Source: Proteles cristata cristata
Lineage: Eukaryota; Chordata; Mammalia; Carnivora; Hyaenidae
Length of the DNA stretch: 64,000 bases
Direction of reading: 5' to 3'
Assembly (NCBI GenBank): GCA_017311185.1
Contig: JAESUZ010003182.1
Location: forward strand, 248,001 to 312,000
Numbering within the stretch: position 1 is the stretch's first letter; each line of letters begins with the position of its first letter. Shown piece by piece: positions 24,501-36,500 of the stretch. Below the pieces are notes generated by a model, which did no database searches, was not told where the DNA came from, and worked only from the letters and a program-made list of their open reading frames with translations. The translations under genes and the position numbers were made by a program.

Positions 24501-27500
24501 CTCTCTCTTTTTTTTTTTTTTTTTTGGCCTTTATTTTGATGTCTTTCAGATGGAGTTACAAGATGATGGGATCACCATGGGTTTAGAGCACAGCTTATCA
24601 AAGGACATTATTTCCATTATAAACAATGTCTTCCAAGCCCCCTGGGGGGGCTCCCATACCTGCCAGAAGGAAGAAAAGGCAATTGAGTGTAACTTATGTC
24701 AGTCTAGTATTCTCTGCTATCAGCTTGCTTGTGAACTCTTGGAGAGACTGGCTCCTAAAGAAGAAAGCCGGCTGGTGGTAAGAAGTTAAAGTAATGAGAT
24801 GGCCCATGTCTGATAGTGATAATGACTACAGAAGCAGGTATAATGGGGTCTTCTTTCAATATCACATTATGCTCCATGCTGGGTTACGTGTGAGACTGTG
24901 GTAAAAGAAACATTTTCCTGTTTCTCCCACCAACTTATGCTCCTAGAAAGGGATGTGAGCTGGAGCTATATCATACAGAATTCTTGAGTCTTGATTTAAG
25001 GTTGTGGCACATCCATTCATACAACTGTCGTAAATACAAAGCATTACTGGTATTCTTGAAATAACTTCTATTATAAAGTTCAGATAACAATGAAACCTAC
25101 AAAATATATACCAAATATCAAGGACATAGAATGGATATGGGTATTGAGAATTCCTAGGTAACCCTGGTTTGGAAAACCCATTGACTTCATCAACAGCCGA
25201 TAAATACTTCATTTCATTTCCTACTTTCCAAGAAAATTGTTTCAATAAGAAACAACTAATACATGCCACGCATTAGCTACTCCATACATTAGTTATTTAC
25301 TGTTTAGCCAGTTTTCATTTAAGACACATATCTCCAAAATACCCTCACACCATCAAAGGTAGATGAATCTATTATTCGGGGTTTTGTTTGCTGTCTTCTG
25401 TTTTTTTCCTTTCTACTAATATTTAAGTAGAAAGCGACTTCTTAAAAAAATCTTTTTGAGGTGTAACATACATGCAGAAATTTTTTCTACAGTTTTTAAA
25501 TACCTTTCCACCTACTGAACTTGTTTGTCCTACATGTTGCAAAATAACATCCCTGTAGTATGGTCTTTCAACATTGTCATTGGGTATTTAACCAAATAAA
25601 CAGTCACAGTTCTAGATGATGTAAAAAACAAATTAAAATTGGGGCATCTGGGTGGCTTAGTCGGTTAAGTGTCTGACTCTTGATTTCAGCTCAGGTCATG
25701 ATCTCACGGTTCATGAGTTCAAGCCCCATACCGAGTTTCATGCCGACAGTCCCTCTCTCTCTGCCCCTCCCCTTCCTGTGCTCTCTCTCTCTCTCTCTCA
25801 AAAAGAAATAAAATAAACTTTAAAAAAAAAAACAAATTAAAATCAAGAAGCTTAGAGTCTAATCAAGGAGGTATTTAAGAAAATGAAAAAACCATTAGAC
25901 ATAGTGATGATTGTGATGGGTGAGGTCTGAACAAGGGGACTATGGGGGCAGAGGAAGGTCTGCAGATCCAGCCTGGAGGTGTGATAGGGAGGAGAGAGCT
26001 CCTGGGTTCCTATTTGAAAGGAGTGGAGTTGATGAAAGGAAGGTGGTAGGGGAGAAGAAGTTTTGAGACTCAGAACACTCTATGTTTTAATGATACAGAG
26101 GAAAGTAGGGAATGGTGCATTCAGGAAACTGCAAGCAGTTGAGTGTTGCTAGGGCAGTGAGCAGGATGGGAAAGTAGTGAATGAAAGCTGAGTCAAACAA
26201 GATGGACTCGGTCTTATTTTCGCATTCATTAAGGGCTCTGTCTGCCAAACTAAGGAGTTTGGGTTTTGTCTTGGTGAATGGGGGACTCCTGAAGAATTTA
26301 ATCAGGGTGGTGACACAATGTGATGAATTTGAGAAATTCATCCTACCATTGGAGGAGCAGGATTAAAGGATTTGGACTCTGGGGACAGGTATCTAGCCAG
26401 AAGGCTAATGTGGTCACTCAGGGAGGAAACGGACAGGTCTGAATTAAAGTAATTTTGGTGGGGATAAGAGAAGGGGCAGGCCTGGTGAATTTTTAGGAAA
26501 GAGAATCAGCAGTGCTTGGTGTTTTGTTGGCATTGAAATATGGAAAAGTTGAGGACAAACCCATGTTTTCTGGCTTGGGAGCTGGTAACATTGCCATTTA
26601 TAGAAGATTATTACTGGTGTAGAAGTGATCTTTTTGGCTAGAGTGGACATGATGCAGGCACATTCAGACATAGTGGACTGGGATGCCTTCAGATACCCTG
26701 GTGGGGTTTTCATGACCAGCAGGTATGTGGATCTGGGTTTTAGGAGGGAAGTCAGAAGTAGGTAGATAAAAGTTTAGAGCTACCGGCATATTGTGCTGGG
26801 ATGCATAGAATGAGGAAAGAGCTGCAGCTAGCATTCTGGGAAATACCAACTGTTAAAAGGGAAAACAGGAGAACTGAAGATCAGAAATAAATTGAGAAGG
26901 TGCCAGAGACACAGGCGAAAGACCAAGGGAGAACAAGAACTCCAAACCAAGGTAGGAGGCAGTTTCAAAAAGAGGGAATGGTCGATCACAGGAAGAGAAG
27001 AGAAGAAAAATAAAGGATTGAATGTGCCCAAGGGATTCTGAGATTGAGGGTCCTCTATACGCTTGGGGATGGGAGTAACCATGAATTCCAGTAGTGTGTG
27101 TTTAAGAACAGAATCAGCTGAGGATGTGGCTACATGAAGTAGAGACTTCTCTTGCAGGGAGAAAATGAGAGAATGAACATGATGGAGGCGGATGTCCCAA
27201 GTCCTACCCTGTCCCCAGCAGACTGTCTGTATTGTGTCCATTGCCCCAGCACCATCCCAGGAAATGAGTAGTAAGCAGAAGTATGGAGGAACTGAGCCAT
27301 CCAAACAATCTCCCACGTGAATGATGCTGTTGATATTCGTCATGTGCTGAAAATAACAAATTTGGAGGTGAAGCCAAAGGATTCTGTTCTCCTCTCTCAG
27401 ACTTTTATGGGAGAGATGCTCATCAATAAAAGAGGCCTATGCCTTAGAATGCATGGTCTTCACTACGCATATCAACCCTCTTCACTCTTTAGTTCTCTTC

Positions 27501-30500
27501 TTGGGACAGGCAGGGGATAAGAGGGTGACGATGTGGGGGAGGGGTTAGCAGGAGGCTTTAGCTAGTATGCAAGATGGACATCACCAGTCCCTGTCACCAG
27601 CAGGATGATTCCAGATGCATGGGTTTTGAGGTGAATGTCGAGGAGTCAGTAAGTAGCAGGAAAGTCTTTACTGTATCGAAGTTCATGAAGTTCACTTTAT
27701 AATTTGATTTAGTACCTTGCTCATGGGTGACCTAGGGACAAGGTCAAAACTGTGAAAGTTGGCAGAGATATTCTTCAGGGCCCTCCCAGCCATTGTGCTT
27801 GTTTTCTTGCGGATGGCCTGGCACTTCATCTCTCTTGATCTCCTGGCATAGAGCTGGCTGTCAAATAATTCTTGAGAAAATGTGTATCGGTTAAAGTGTT
27901 AGCCAAAAGAGTATGTTTTGAAATGAGGATATTTGAAGTGGAACTTAAAGGAAAGAAAAGGGCTGGAATAAGAGAATAGTTGGAGATGGATGTTTTAAGT
28001 GGCAGCCATAGTAGTGCTCTCTCTCAATCTTTCCAATTTCACCTGTACTTGCAGCTTGTTTTATGCATATACATTATATATGACATATATTATCTATAAA
28101 TATATTGTATTCAGTATATTCACGTACACGTGCAGCCAATCTCCACAACGTTTTCATCTTGCAAAGCTGAAATTCCATACCCCCTAAACAGTAATTCCTG
28201 TCAACCTCTCTCCCCTTAGCCCCTGAAAACCACCTTCTATTTTTCTGTTTCTCTGAGTTTAACTGTAGAGACCTCCTATTCCTAGAACCATGTGATAATT
28301 GTCCTTTTCGTGATTAGCTTATTTCACCTAGCACAGTGTCCTAAGGGTTCATTCATGTTGTAGCATGTATCAGACTTCCTTTCTTTGTAAGGCTGTCTAA
28401 TGTTAAACTGTATGTATATAACACATTTTGTCTATCTGTCCGTCTGTTGATGAACACTTGGGTTGCCCATACCTAACTCTCTTTAACTCATGGTTATAGC
28501 AGTTTCTTGCTCCTTAAAATTTGGCTTCTCTGGACAACCAGTTTGTATCTTAATATACTGCTATGAACCCTTTATTATTCCCTGCTAATTAAGTACCATC
28601 ATTGAACAAAATGTACACGGATTGGAATCACTTGGTGAGACAGGCTCATAGGGAAAGCCGACCTAGGCTGATTTAGCAATGTCTTCGAGATTTTTCCGTA
28701 TTTATTTCAAGGGGATGAAAATGTTTTGGTAACAGCTGATCCAAATCTCCTTTAATTATTGTGGAAAGAAACTCACGTTTCTTCTGAGGCAGGTGCCTTC
28801 ACCCTTTGGGGCTCAGGACAGGGCTGGGACACAGCAGGCACTCACTCGATCTTTACTGAACTGAGCAAAACCATTCTTTACACCCCCAACAGGCTGCTCA
28901 CCCGGCTGCTTGTTGTATTTGTTTCAGGAGCCCACAGACAGCCTTGAGGATAGCCTTCTTTCTTCCAGACCAGAGTTTATTATAGGCCCTGAAGGTGAGG
29001 AGGAGGAGAATCCAGCAACCAAGCATGGGGAGAACCCGGGCAGTCGCGCCGAGCCCACGGAGCACACTGGTAGGTGAATTCTGGCAAAGCCCAGTTTGCA
29101 CAGGCCTCACGTTCAGAACCCTGGTTCTTTAGATTACGCTTAACTTGGGCAGGTTCAGGCTCGGCGTCCCTAGCAGAGACTGGTACCAATGAACCATTTC
29201 CCTTCATGAAGTGAACAGATCCAGGACGTGCTTCTAGCAGAGCCACGGTCACTGAGCATCTTTCTGGCAGCACGTGTTTCTTATCAACAAAACCCTGCCT
29301 GCCATGTTAGCATCACTTTCCTGCTTCCGGTGTATCATGTTCTTGGAGAAGTAGCTCTGAACCAAGGCTGATCGACCAGAATGGAGGGTTCTGGCACCCT
29401 TGGCAGCCACATAGGTTATTTGGCCAAAGCAGAGGGTTTTGGGATACAGCCAATGGAACTCGAGCTCATGCAGCTTCTGTGCTCCAGGGCCGAAAGGAAG
29501 CAAGGATTTCACTTATGATCCAATAACCTGCTTGAAGGTTATCTCTTGTCTCCTTCTGCCCCTCTTCCCTGCTCACATGCTCTCTCTCTCTCTCTCTCTC
29601 TCTAAAAAAAAAAGATATTAAAAATAACATTAAGGTGCAAGATCGCTAATGAACTATTTAGTATATATGCTAAGAGAGTTTGATTGCCGTTGTCTCTGGT
29701 TCAGGAAATTGCCAAAACTTAGAATAATGATTTGAAAACATTTTACACTAGTTTTTACATCTGGCTAACTTGTGAATTCTTCTCTCTAGTGTGCCTTATG
29801 TACCGTAGCCCACCATTCCCACCGTGGGAGCAAAGGTATTAGAGAGACTCGCAGGAAGATAAAACCATGAGTAGTTGTTCTGATTTGAATATGCCTAACT
29901 TCTTTAAGACACTCCCTTTGGCATGAGTCCGTGGGATAAATTCCTCCTTACGTGCCAATACAACCTGAATACCTCTCTTTAATACCTTCTTATCTCCCTT
30001 TCAATAAGGAATGCACACCTAGTCAGACGCCAGGCCCCTCCAGGTAGCAGCTGAACTCTCTGCCCATGGGAGCATAGAACCAGGCTGGGGTGACTTAGGG
30101 GAATGAATGACATCTGAATATATGGTGGGCTCCAGTGGAAAAGGGAAGCTGAGAACCCTGAATCTAGAAGCTTTCTTGCACTTGCATCATAGAAGGCATA
30201 TATGCTTACTTGGAGAGCCAATAAAAGCATTACACAACATGCCTTTTAATATATATTGTATATATTTTTCCACTCCTCTTGGTTTTATGGTCTTGATCAG
30301 GTCATGAGTAGTGGGGAAAGGAAAAGATATGCTAACCTTTGTGTAATGACTTCTTCACAGCAATAAAGAATGACACTGAGAGAAAGTTTTGCTACCAACA
30401 GCTTCCAGTAACTTTGAGACTAATATACACCATTTTCCAGGTATGTTTTTTGAGATTTTTTGAGATATTTAAGGGTTTGCTTTGGTGGCATTGCTATTTA

Positions 30501-33500
30501 GGGTAACCCAGTAACCATGTGGTTCTTTGCATAGGAAATGGCTAAGTTTGAAGAGCCAGACATTCTTTTTAATATGCTCAATTGCCTGAAGATTCTCTGT
30601 CTACATGGAGAGTGTTTATACATCGCTAGAAAACACCATCCTCAATTTTTAGCCTATATTCAGGATCATATGTTGATTGCAAGGTATGTTTTCCTGTTTG
30701 TTTGTTTGTTTCCATGTTAGGCCTTAGCCGTGAAAATCAAAGTTAAGACAAGTCTTATCAACTCCTTGGGTCACTTTTGGGAGCCACTGATAGCCAGTCA
30801 ATCCCAATTGCCTATGGGAATGTCTTTTTAAAAAAATTTCAATGTATCATTTATTCTATTTTTATTGCAGTCCTGTTAGTCTTATAATTATCTTTGCTTT
30901 TCTCCAGTGTCTGTTTTTCTTAAAAGATTTTAGATTTTTTAAAAATTTCAAATCTTATTTGGACTTCGATGAAATTTGAAGTAAATCTATAGATTAATTA
31001 AGAACATTTCCTCTAAAAAATTATAAGACTTCTATTCAAGTCCTCTTTTATTTTCCTCAACAATTTTTTATTATTTTCATTCTACCTTTTTATTTGTTCT
31101 TTCTCAGAAAGACATTTTAGTGTTACTACAAGCCATATTTGTTCCACTCATTATATTTTCTGATTATAGCAAGAGTTTAGGAAACTCTGAGTTTTTGTTA
31201 TTTTACTCACATTGTGGGTTTAATTACTTCATTTTTATTAACTTTTAAAAACATATCGTAGGGGCACCTGGGTGGCTCAGTTGGTTGAGCAGCCAACTCT
31301 CTGTTTTCCCTCAGGTCGTGATCTCACAGTTTTGTGAGTTCGAGCCCCATGTTGTGCTCTGTGCTCAGTACAGAGCCTGCTTGGGATTCTCCCTCTCCTC
31401 CTCTCTGTTTGCCTGTCCCCCACTTGTGCTGTTTCTCTCAAAATAAATAAACTGTAAAAAAATAAAAACAGTAAAAACATATTATATGTACTGCCTTATG
31501 TTTGCTTAATAAACCTTTGTCTGTTTTTAAATATAATAAAACTAATCAGTAAATCAATATCAAACAGTTGATCAATCATTAATGGATAGTTACTGATCAA
31601 TATCATTTTGCTTTAATTTTTTCTGTCTTCTGCTAATAGGGACTGAATATTCTTTGTTTTTATTTTCTTATAGCTATAACTTTTATTTCTTTTATTGAAT
31701 CTGATTTTTAAGGATGTAAACATGAGAAATAGTAATTTTGTTCACTAGATTCTTTAGAAATAAAAAAGACAAAAAAAGGAATAGTTAATAATCAGTTGTT
31801 GGATGGCTTAAGAATATAGTGTCCTCTGGGGTACCTGGTAGCTCAGGTGGTTAAATGTCCGACTTCAGCTCAGGTCATGATCTCATGGTTCATGAGTGTG
31901 AGCCTCTCATTGGGCTCTGTGCTGACAGCTCAGAGCCTGGAGGCTGCTTTGAATTCTGTGTCTCCCTCTCTGTCTGCCCCTACCCAACTCATGCTCTGTC
32001 CCTGTCTCTCTCTCAAGAATAAATAAACATTAGAAAAAGAAAAAAGGAAAAGAATATAGTGTCCCTTAGAAAAATATCAACATGTGGGGGCACCTGGGTG
32101 GCTTAGTCATTTAAGCGTCCGACTTTCGCTTAGGTCATGATATCGCGGTTCGTGGGTTCCAGCCCCGCGTCGGGCTCTGTGCTGACTGCCAGCTCAGAGC
32201 CTGGAGCCTGTTTCAGTCTGTGACTCCCTCTCTCTCTGACCCTCCCCTGCTCACGCTGTCTCTCTCTCTCTCCTAGAAACAAATAAAACATTTAAAGAAA
32301 AAAAAAAAAAGAATATCAACATGTGCTAAAGTACTATGTACATAGTATTATCTAGTATAACATTTATACTAAAGATTTACTCAGTTTCTAACTTGAAATA
32401 GAAACACTAATAGACATCAGAGATTTCTCCACATATTGTCTGATAAGGTAATTTTTAGAGACTGTTGGAGCATTTTGAGAAAAATAATGAAATATTGTTC
32501 TGGGTATATATAGAGTTTTTCTTCCTGAGAACCTTAAAGTAACTGTTTTAGTCCTCCTGGAAGGAAGTCGGAAAAATATTATCCTCATTTATATGTAAGA
32601 GAATGAGATGGTGTAAGAAAAAAGAAAAGGTTGGCTTAGGTTAACTTGGTGACAAAACCAACTTGAGGCTCTGTCTTCGTTCATTCTGATCATTTATTGA
32701 GTCATTCATTCCACAGATATTATTAGGGACTTACAATATATGTTCTTCTTCTAGGCACTTAGTTTATTTGCCTAGTATAGTTTGGAAGGGGATGAATTCT
32801 ATTTTTACAAAAGGTGACCACATAATTTATTCTTCACATTGGTCTCCTTTTGTGAGTGAAGAAGGGGTGAGTTCATAATGACCTCAAACAATAAGTATAA
32901 AGTAGACTAAGATCTGGGATAAACTGAGATACATGGTCACCCTGTGTATATGTGAGTCATTGTTAATCAAAGGGATGTATGATGGATGATTATTTGGATA
33001 GTTCAGGGGTGGGAGAGATCATTTCTGGATGACTAGAGAAGGGTTCAGGAACAGATACCATATGGATGGGCACTGAGAAGATGATAAAATTTTAACAGGT
33101 AGAGATGTGAGATGGGCAGGACATTTTGTGTCCTGCCCAAGAGTAAAGATGGGGATGCCTGGGTGGCTCAGTTGGTTGAGCATCCGACTTTGGCTCAGAT
33201 CATGATCTCTCACTCTGTGAGTTCGAGCCCTGGGTCGGGCTCTGTGCTGATAGCTCAGATCCTGGAGCCTGGTTTGGATTCTGTGTCTCCCTCTCTGTCT
33301 GCCACTCCACACTCACACCCAGTCTCTCTCTCTCTCAAAAATAAACATTAAAAATTTTTTTTAAAAAAGAGGAAAGATGGCAGAGTTAGAAGGGACAAGA
33401 AGTGAGTAGTGCATACTTAGGTGGTACCAAGGTTTTATTTTTTGCTGCATGGTGTGGTGTTTTGGGAGTAATGCAAAATAAAGCTGGAGAAGTAGGTTGG

Positions 33501-36500
33501 GACATGAGTGTGAAGGGCCTTGAAGATAGGGACTTCATTTTATGATGTTTGGCGATCAATGGAAGATCTTAAAGCAGTGAACAGGGTCAGAGTTATACTG
33601 TAATAGCTTGAGTGTGGAGAAAGAGGGATCCTTAGGGACCACCCACATTTAAGGGAGTGCAAAGAGCGTGTTGCAAATGCTTTGGTAATGTAAAGATATA
33701 ATACAGAACTTTCTTCTGAAAGTTTTATCAGAAAAGGAAGAGAGAGATCAGATATTTGGAGGGGAAAAGGAGTAGATGTCAAGGATGTTTAGGGTAAAGA
33801 TCTGAAAATATTTATTGTTAGTAGAATGGCTAAGAGGAAAGGGAGTAGTTGGTAGAGCTAGGTCCTGGAAGGCAAGAATATGCGATCAAGAACAAAGGGT
33901 AGGTGGAAGAGAGGAGCGATGCTCTTTTCTTTGTAAGGAGATATATTTTAAGGAAAAGAGAAATAAAGTGTCAAAGGGAGCTCATTACTGATCCTTAAGA
34001 ACAGTGTGTACTGATGTCTTTTTTTGAGAGGGAGGAGGATAGAGATTAGGCTGGGAGCTCAAGAAACATGGAAAAAAGTATGGAATAACTCATAGAAAAA
34101 AGCAGTAGAGTGTCAACCAGAAGTAATCTAAGAATGACCAGCTTCAGGGTCAAGATGAAGTTAACTAACACCAATTCATGATGCATCAAGTTAGCAGGAA
34201 CTGGTAGGACTAAGTTTAGCTCTGGGTTTTGAGAGTGGATGAGAAAAGGAGGCAATGTGGATTTATTTAGGAGTGGGGATTCATGATTTGATTATGGTGG
34301 AAGTCCAGGGAGACAAGGAATTTTAGAGTAAGGAAATGGTTGACTCTGGAATCCAGTCTAAGATGGGAGACAAATGAAATCAGAGGAGGACTGATGTTTG
34401 GGAGAAGAGTATGGAAGAGAGGGAAAGGAAGTCTTAGTCAAGATTAGGAATATTTTGGGTGGGACTATGGTTCGACCCAGTACAGAGGCATACAACGGGA
34501 AAGGTGGAGGGTGTCTAGAAGTTTCCTCATGATTTGTAGCAACATGGATAGAACTAGAGGGTGTTATGCTGAGCAAAATAAGTCAGGCAGAGAAGGACAA
34601 ATACCATATGTTTGCAGATATAGGTGGATTAGGAGGAAGTTAACGGAGGACGATATGGGAGAAGAAGGGAAAAATAGTTGGGGAGAGGGAGGGAGGCAAA
34701 CCATGAGAGACTCTTGAATGCTGAGAACAAACTGAGGGCTGATTGGGGTGGAGGGAGAGGGGAAGGGGGGACATGGGCATGGAGGAGGGCACTTGTGGGG
34801 ATGAGCACTGGGTGTTACATGTAAACCAACTTGACAATAAACTATTTAAGGGGAAAAAAAGTTTCCTCATGATAAAATGGGATTCTACAGGTATAATGGG
34901 ACAAGCTGGTGGAAGGGTAGACCTGGCTGATGTGGATATGGGGAAGACTAGGACTGATCTGGACAGAAGGATTAGCAAGTCCAGGCAAGAGCCGTGAAGG
35001 AGCAGGGTCAGGGGGAGTTAGACAGAAGCTCTGTGCATTCTGCGTGAGTGGCAATCCTAAGTGGGCCAACTTTTGCTGTTAAAGCAGCCTCTTACAGGCC
35101 ATTTACCCAGGCCAAATGGATTGTGGTGCTGTGGGGTCTCTGCCTTGGTCTCTGGGCTGTATAGCCAAGGTTTTTCCTCAAGATACCACCCTGACACAAA
35201 AGCCATGGTGGCCAGTGATGGTGCCTGGAGGACATTATTTTTTTTTAATTTCAAACAAGACTGCCCTAGAGAACTGGGAAGGCCATATGGGACTGGTAAA
35301 ATCCAGGCTTTTTGGTATCACTGAGATGGTTTTCTGTCAGTTCTAGTATATGGTTTCCTTCCTTCAACTACTTTGATCTTCTTTGGTTTTGTGTTCACTC
35401 TTATGATTAAGGAAGGGGTAAACCTTGCCTGACAGTCCTGCTAGTGGGTGGAGAGCCTTTTCTTAACAGAAAAAGAGTTGTTCTTTGCTAGAATAAAAAG
35501 GAAAAGGCTGCCGGGCAGGCAAAACCGACAAAACTCCCCCGGTGTTCACTATAAGAAAATTTTTCTAAAAATCACTTCTCACCCCCAGAACTAATGTCAA
35601 TTTTGTATATTATTTAAGTCATTGCTCATTTATATATCTGATTTCTAACATACAATTTAAAATTTTATGTTAATATGTAATATTAAGAGGTATTTTCCTA
35701 CATTGTTACATAAAAGTAATCTCTTTTAAAAAATGAACAGAAGAGAGCATAGGAAAAGTTTACCAGAGGTTTATAGTCTTGTGGATGAGTGTAATTTCGC
35801 CAAAAGCATTCCTACCAGCTGCCTGTTAATGACATTTCCCATAAACTAAGATAATTGCATTTGTTTCCTTTTTTAAAAGTTTATTTATTTATTTTAAATA
35901 TTTTTATTTATTTCTAGGAGAGAGAGAGACAGCATGAGCAGGGGAGGGTCAGAGAGAGAGGGAGATACAGACTCTGAAACAGGCTCCAGGCTCCGAGCTG
36001 TCAGCACAGAGCCCAACGTGGGGTTCAAACCCACGAACCGCAAGTTCATGACCTAAGCAAAAGTCGGACGCTTAACCGACTAAGCCACCCGGCACCCCAA
36101 AAGTTTATTTATTTTTGAGAGAGAGAGAGAAAGAGAAAGATGGCAAGTGTGTGAGTGGGGGAGGAGCAGCGAGAAGGAGACAGTGGATCCAGGCAGGCTC
36201 TATGCTGTCGGCACAGAGCCCAGTACGGGGCTCGAACTCACAAACCATGAGATCATGACCTGAGCCAAAGTTGAATGCTTAACGGACTGAGCCATCCAGC
36301 AGCCCTCATATTTGTTTTCTAGAAACATTATCATAACTGTGACCACTTTGCTGCTTCTTGTTTCCTCAGTCTGTGGAGAGTCGTCAAATCTGAGTTCTCC
36401 CAACTGTCTTCATTGGCAGTTCCTCTGCTTCTCCATGCTTTGTCGCTTCCTCATGGTGCTGACATCTTCTGGACAATCATAAATGGCAATTTCAACAGTA

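Larger units (their letters stand above)
22490..24549 (+). other. UNC79 intron 7 (2,060 nt)
   Basis: Mostly an old antisense L1M-like fragment (about 22895-24235), ending with a 68-nt uninterrupted pyrimidine run ahead of the E8 acceptor. Confidence 0.85.
24778..28927 (+). other. UNC79 intron 8 (4,150 nt)
   Basis: Contains one sense SINE (25641-25832), a long stretch of L2-like relic (about 26080-27500) and an antisense L1M-like fragment (about 28130-28560). The 171-codon minus-strand open frame at 26828-27343 lies in the L2-like area and resembles no known protein. Confidence 0.8.
30684..36369 (+). other. UNC79 intron 11 (5,686 nt)
   Basis: SINE-dense: four sense copies between 31261 and 33366, two nested antisense copies at 35870-36305, plus an L1 tail at 34534-34858 and L2-like relic around 33470-34000. 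No other gene; 35000-35860 holds nothing recognised. Confidence 0.85.

Noticed and set aside
24550..24552. ATG at the first codon of E8 as a start codon
   Set aside because: Preceded by a splice acceptor and continuous with E7 (L-L-L-K-Q-M-E-L-Q).
26828..27343. 171-codon minus-strand open frame
   Set aside because: Lies in L2-like sequence, low-complexity hydrophobic translation, no recognisable family, no splice or promoter support.
34842..35069. Short minus-strand frames around the L1 tail at 34534-34858
   Set aside because: Derived from L1 3' UTR and flanks; no coding meaning.
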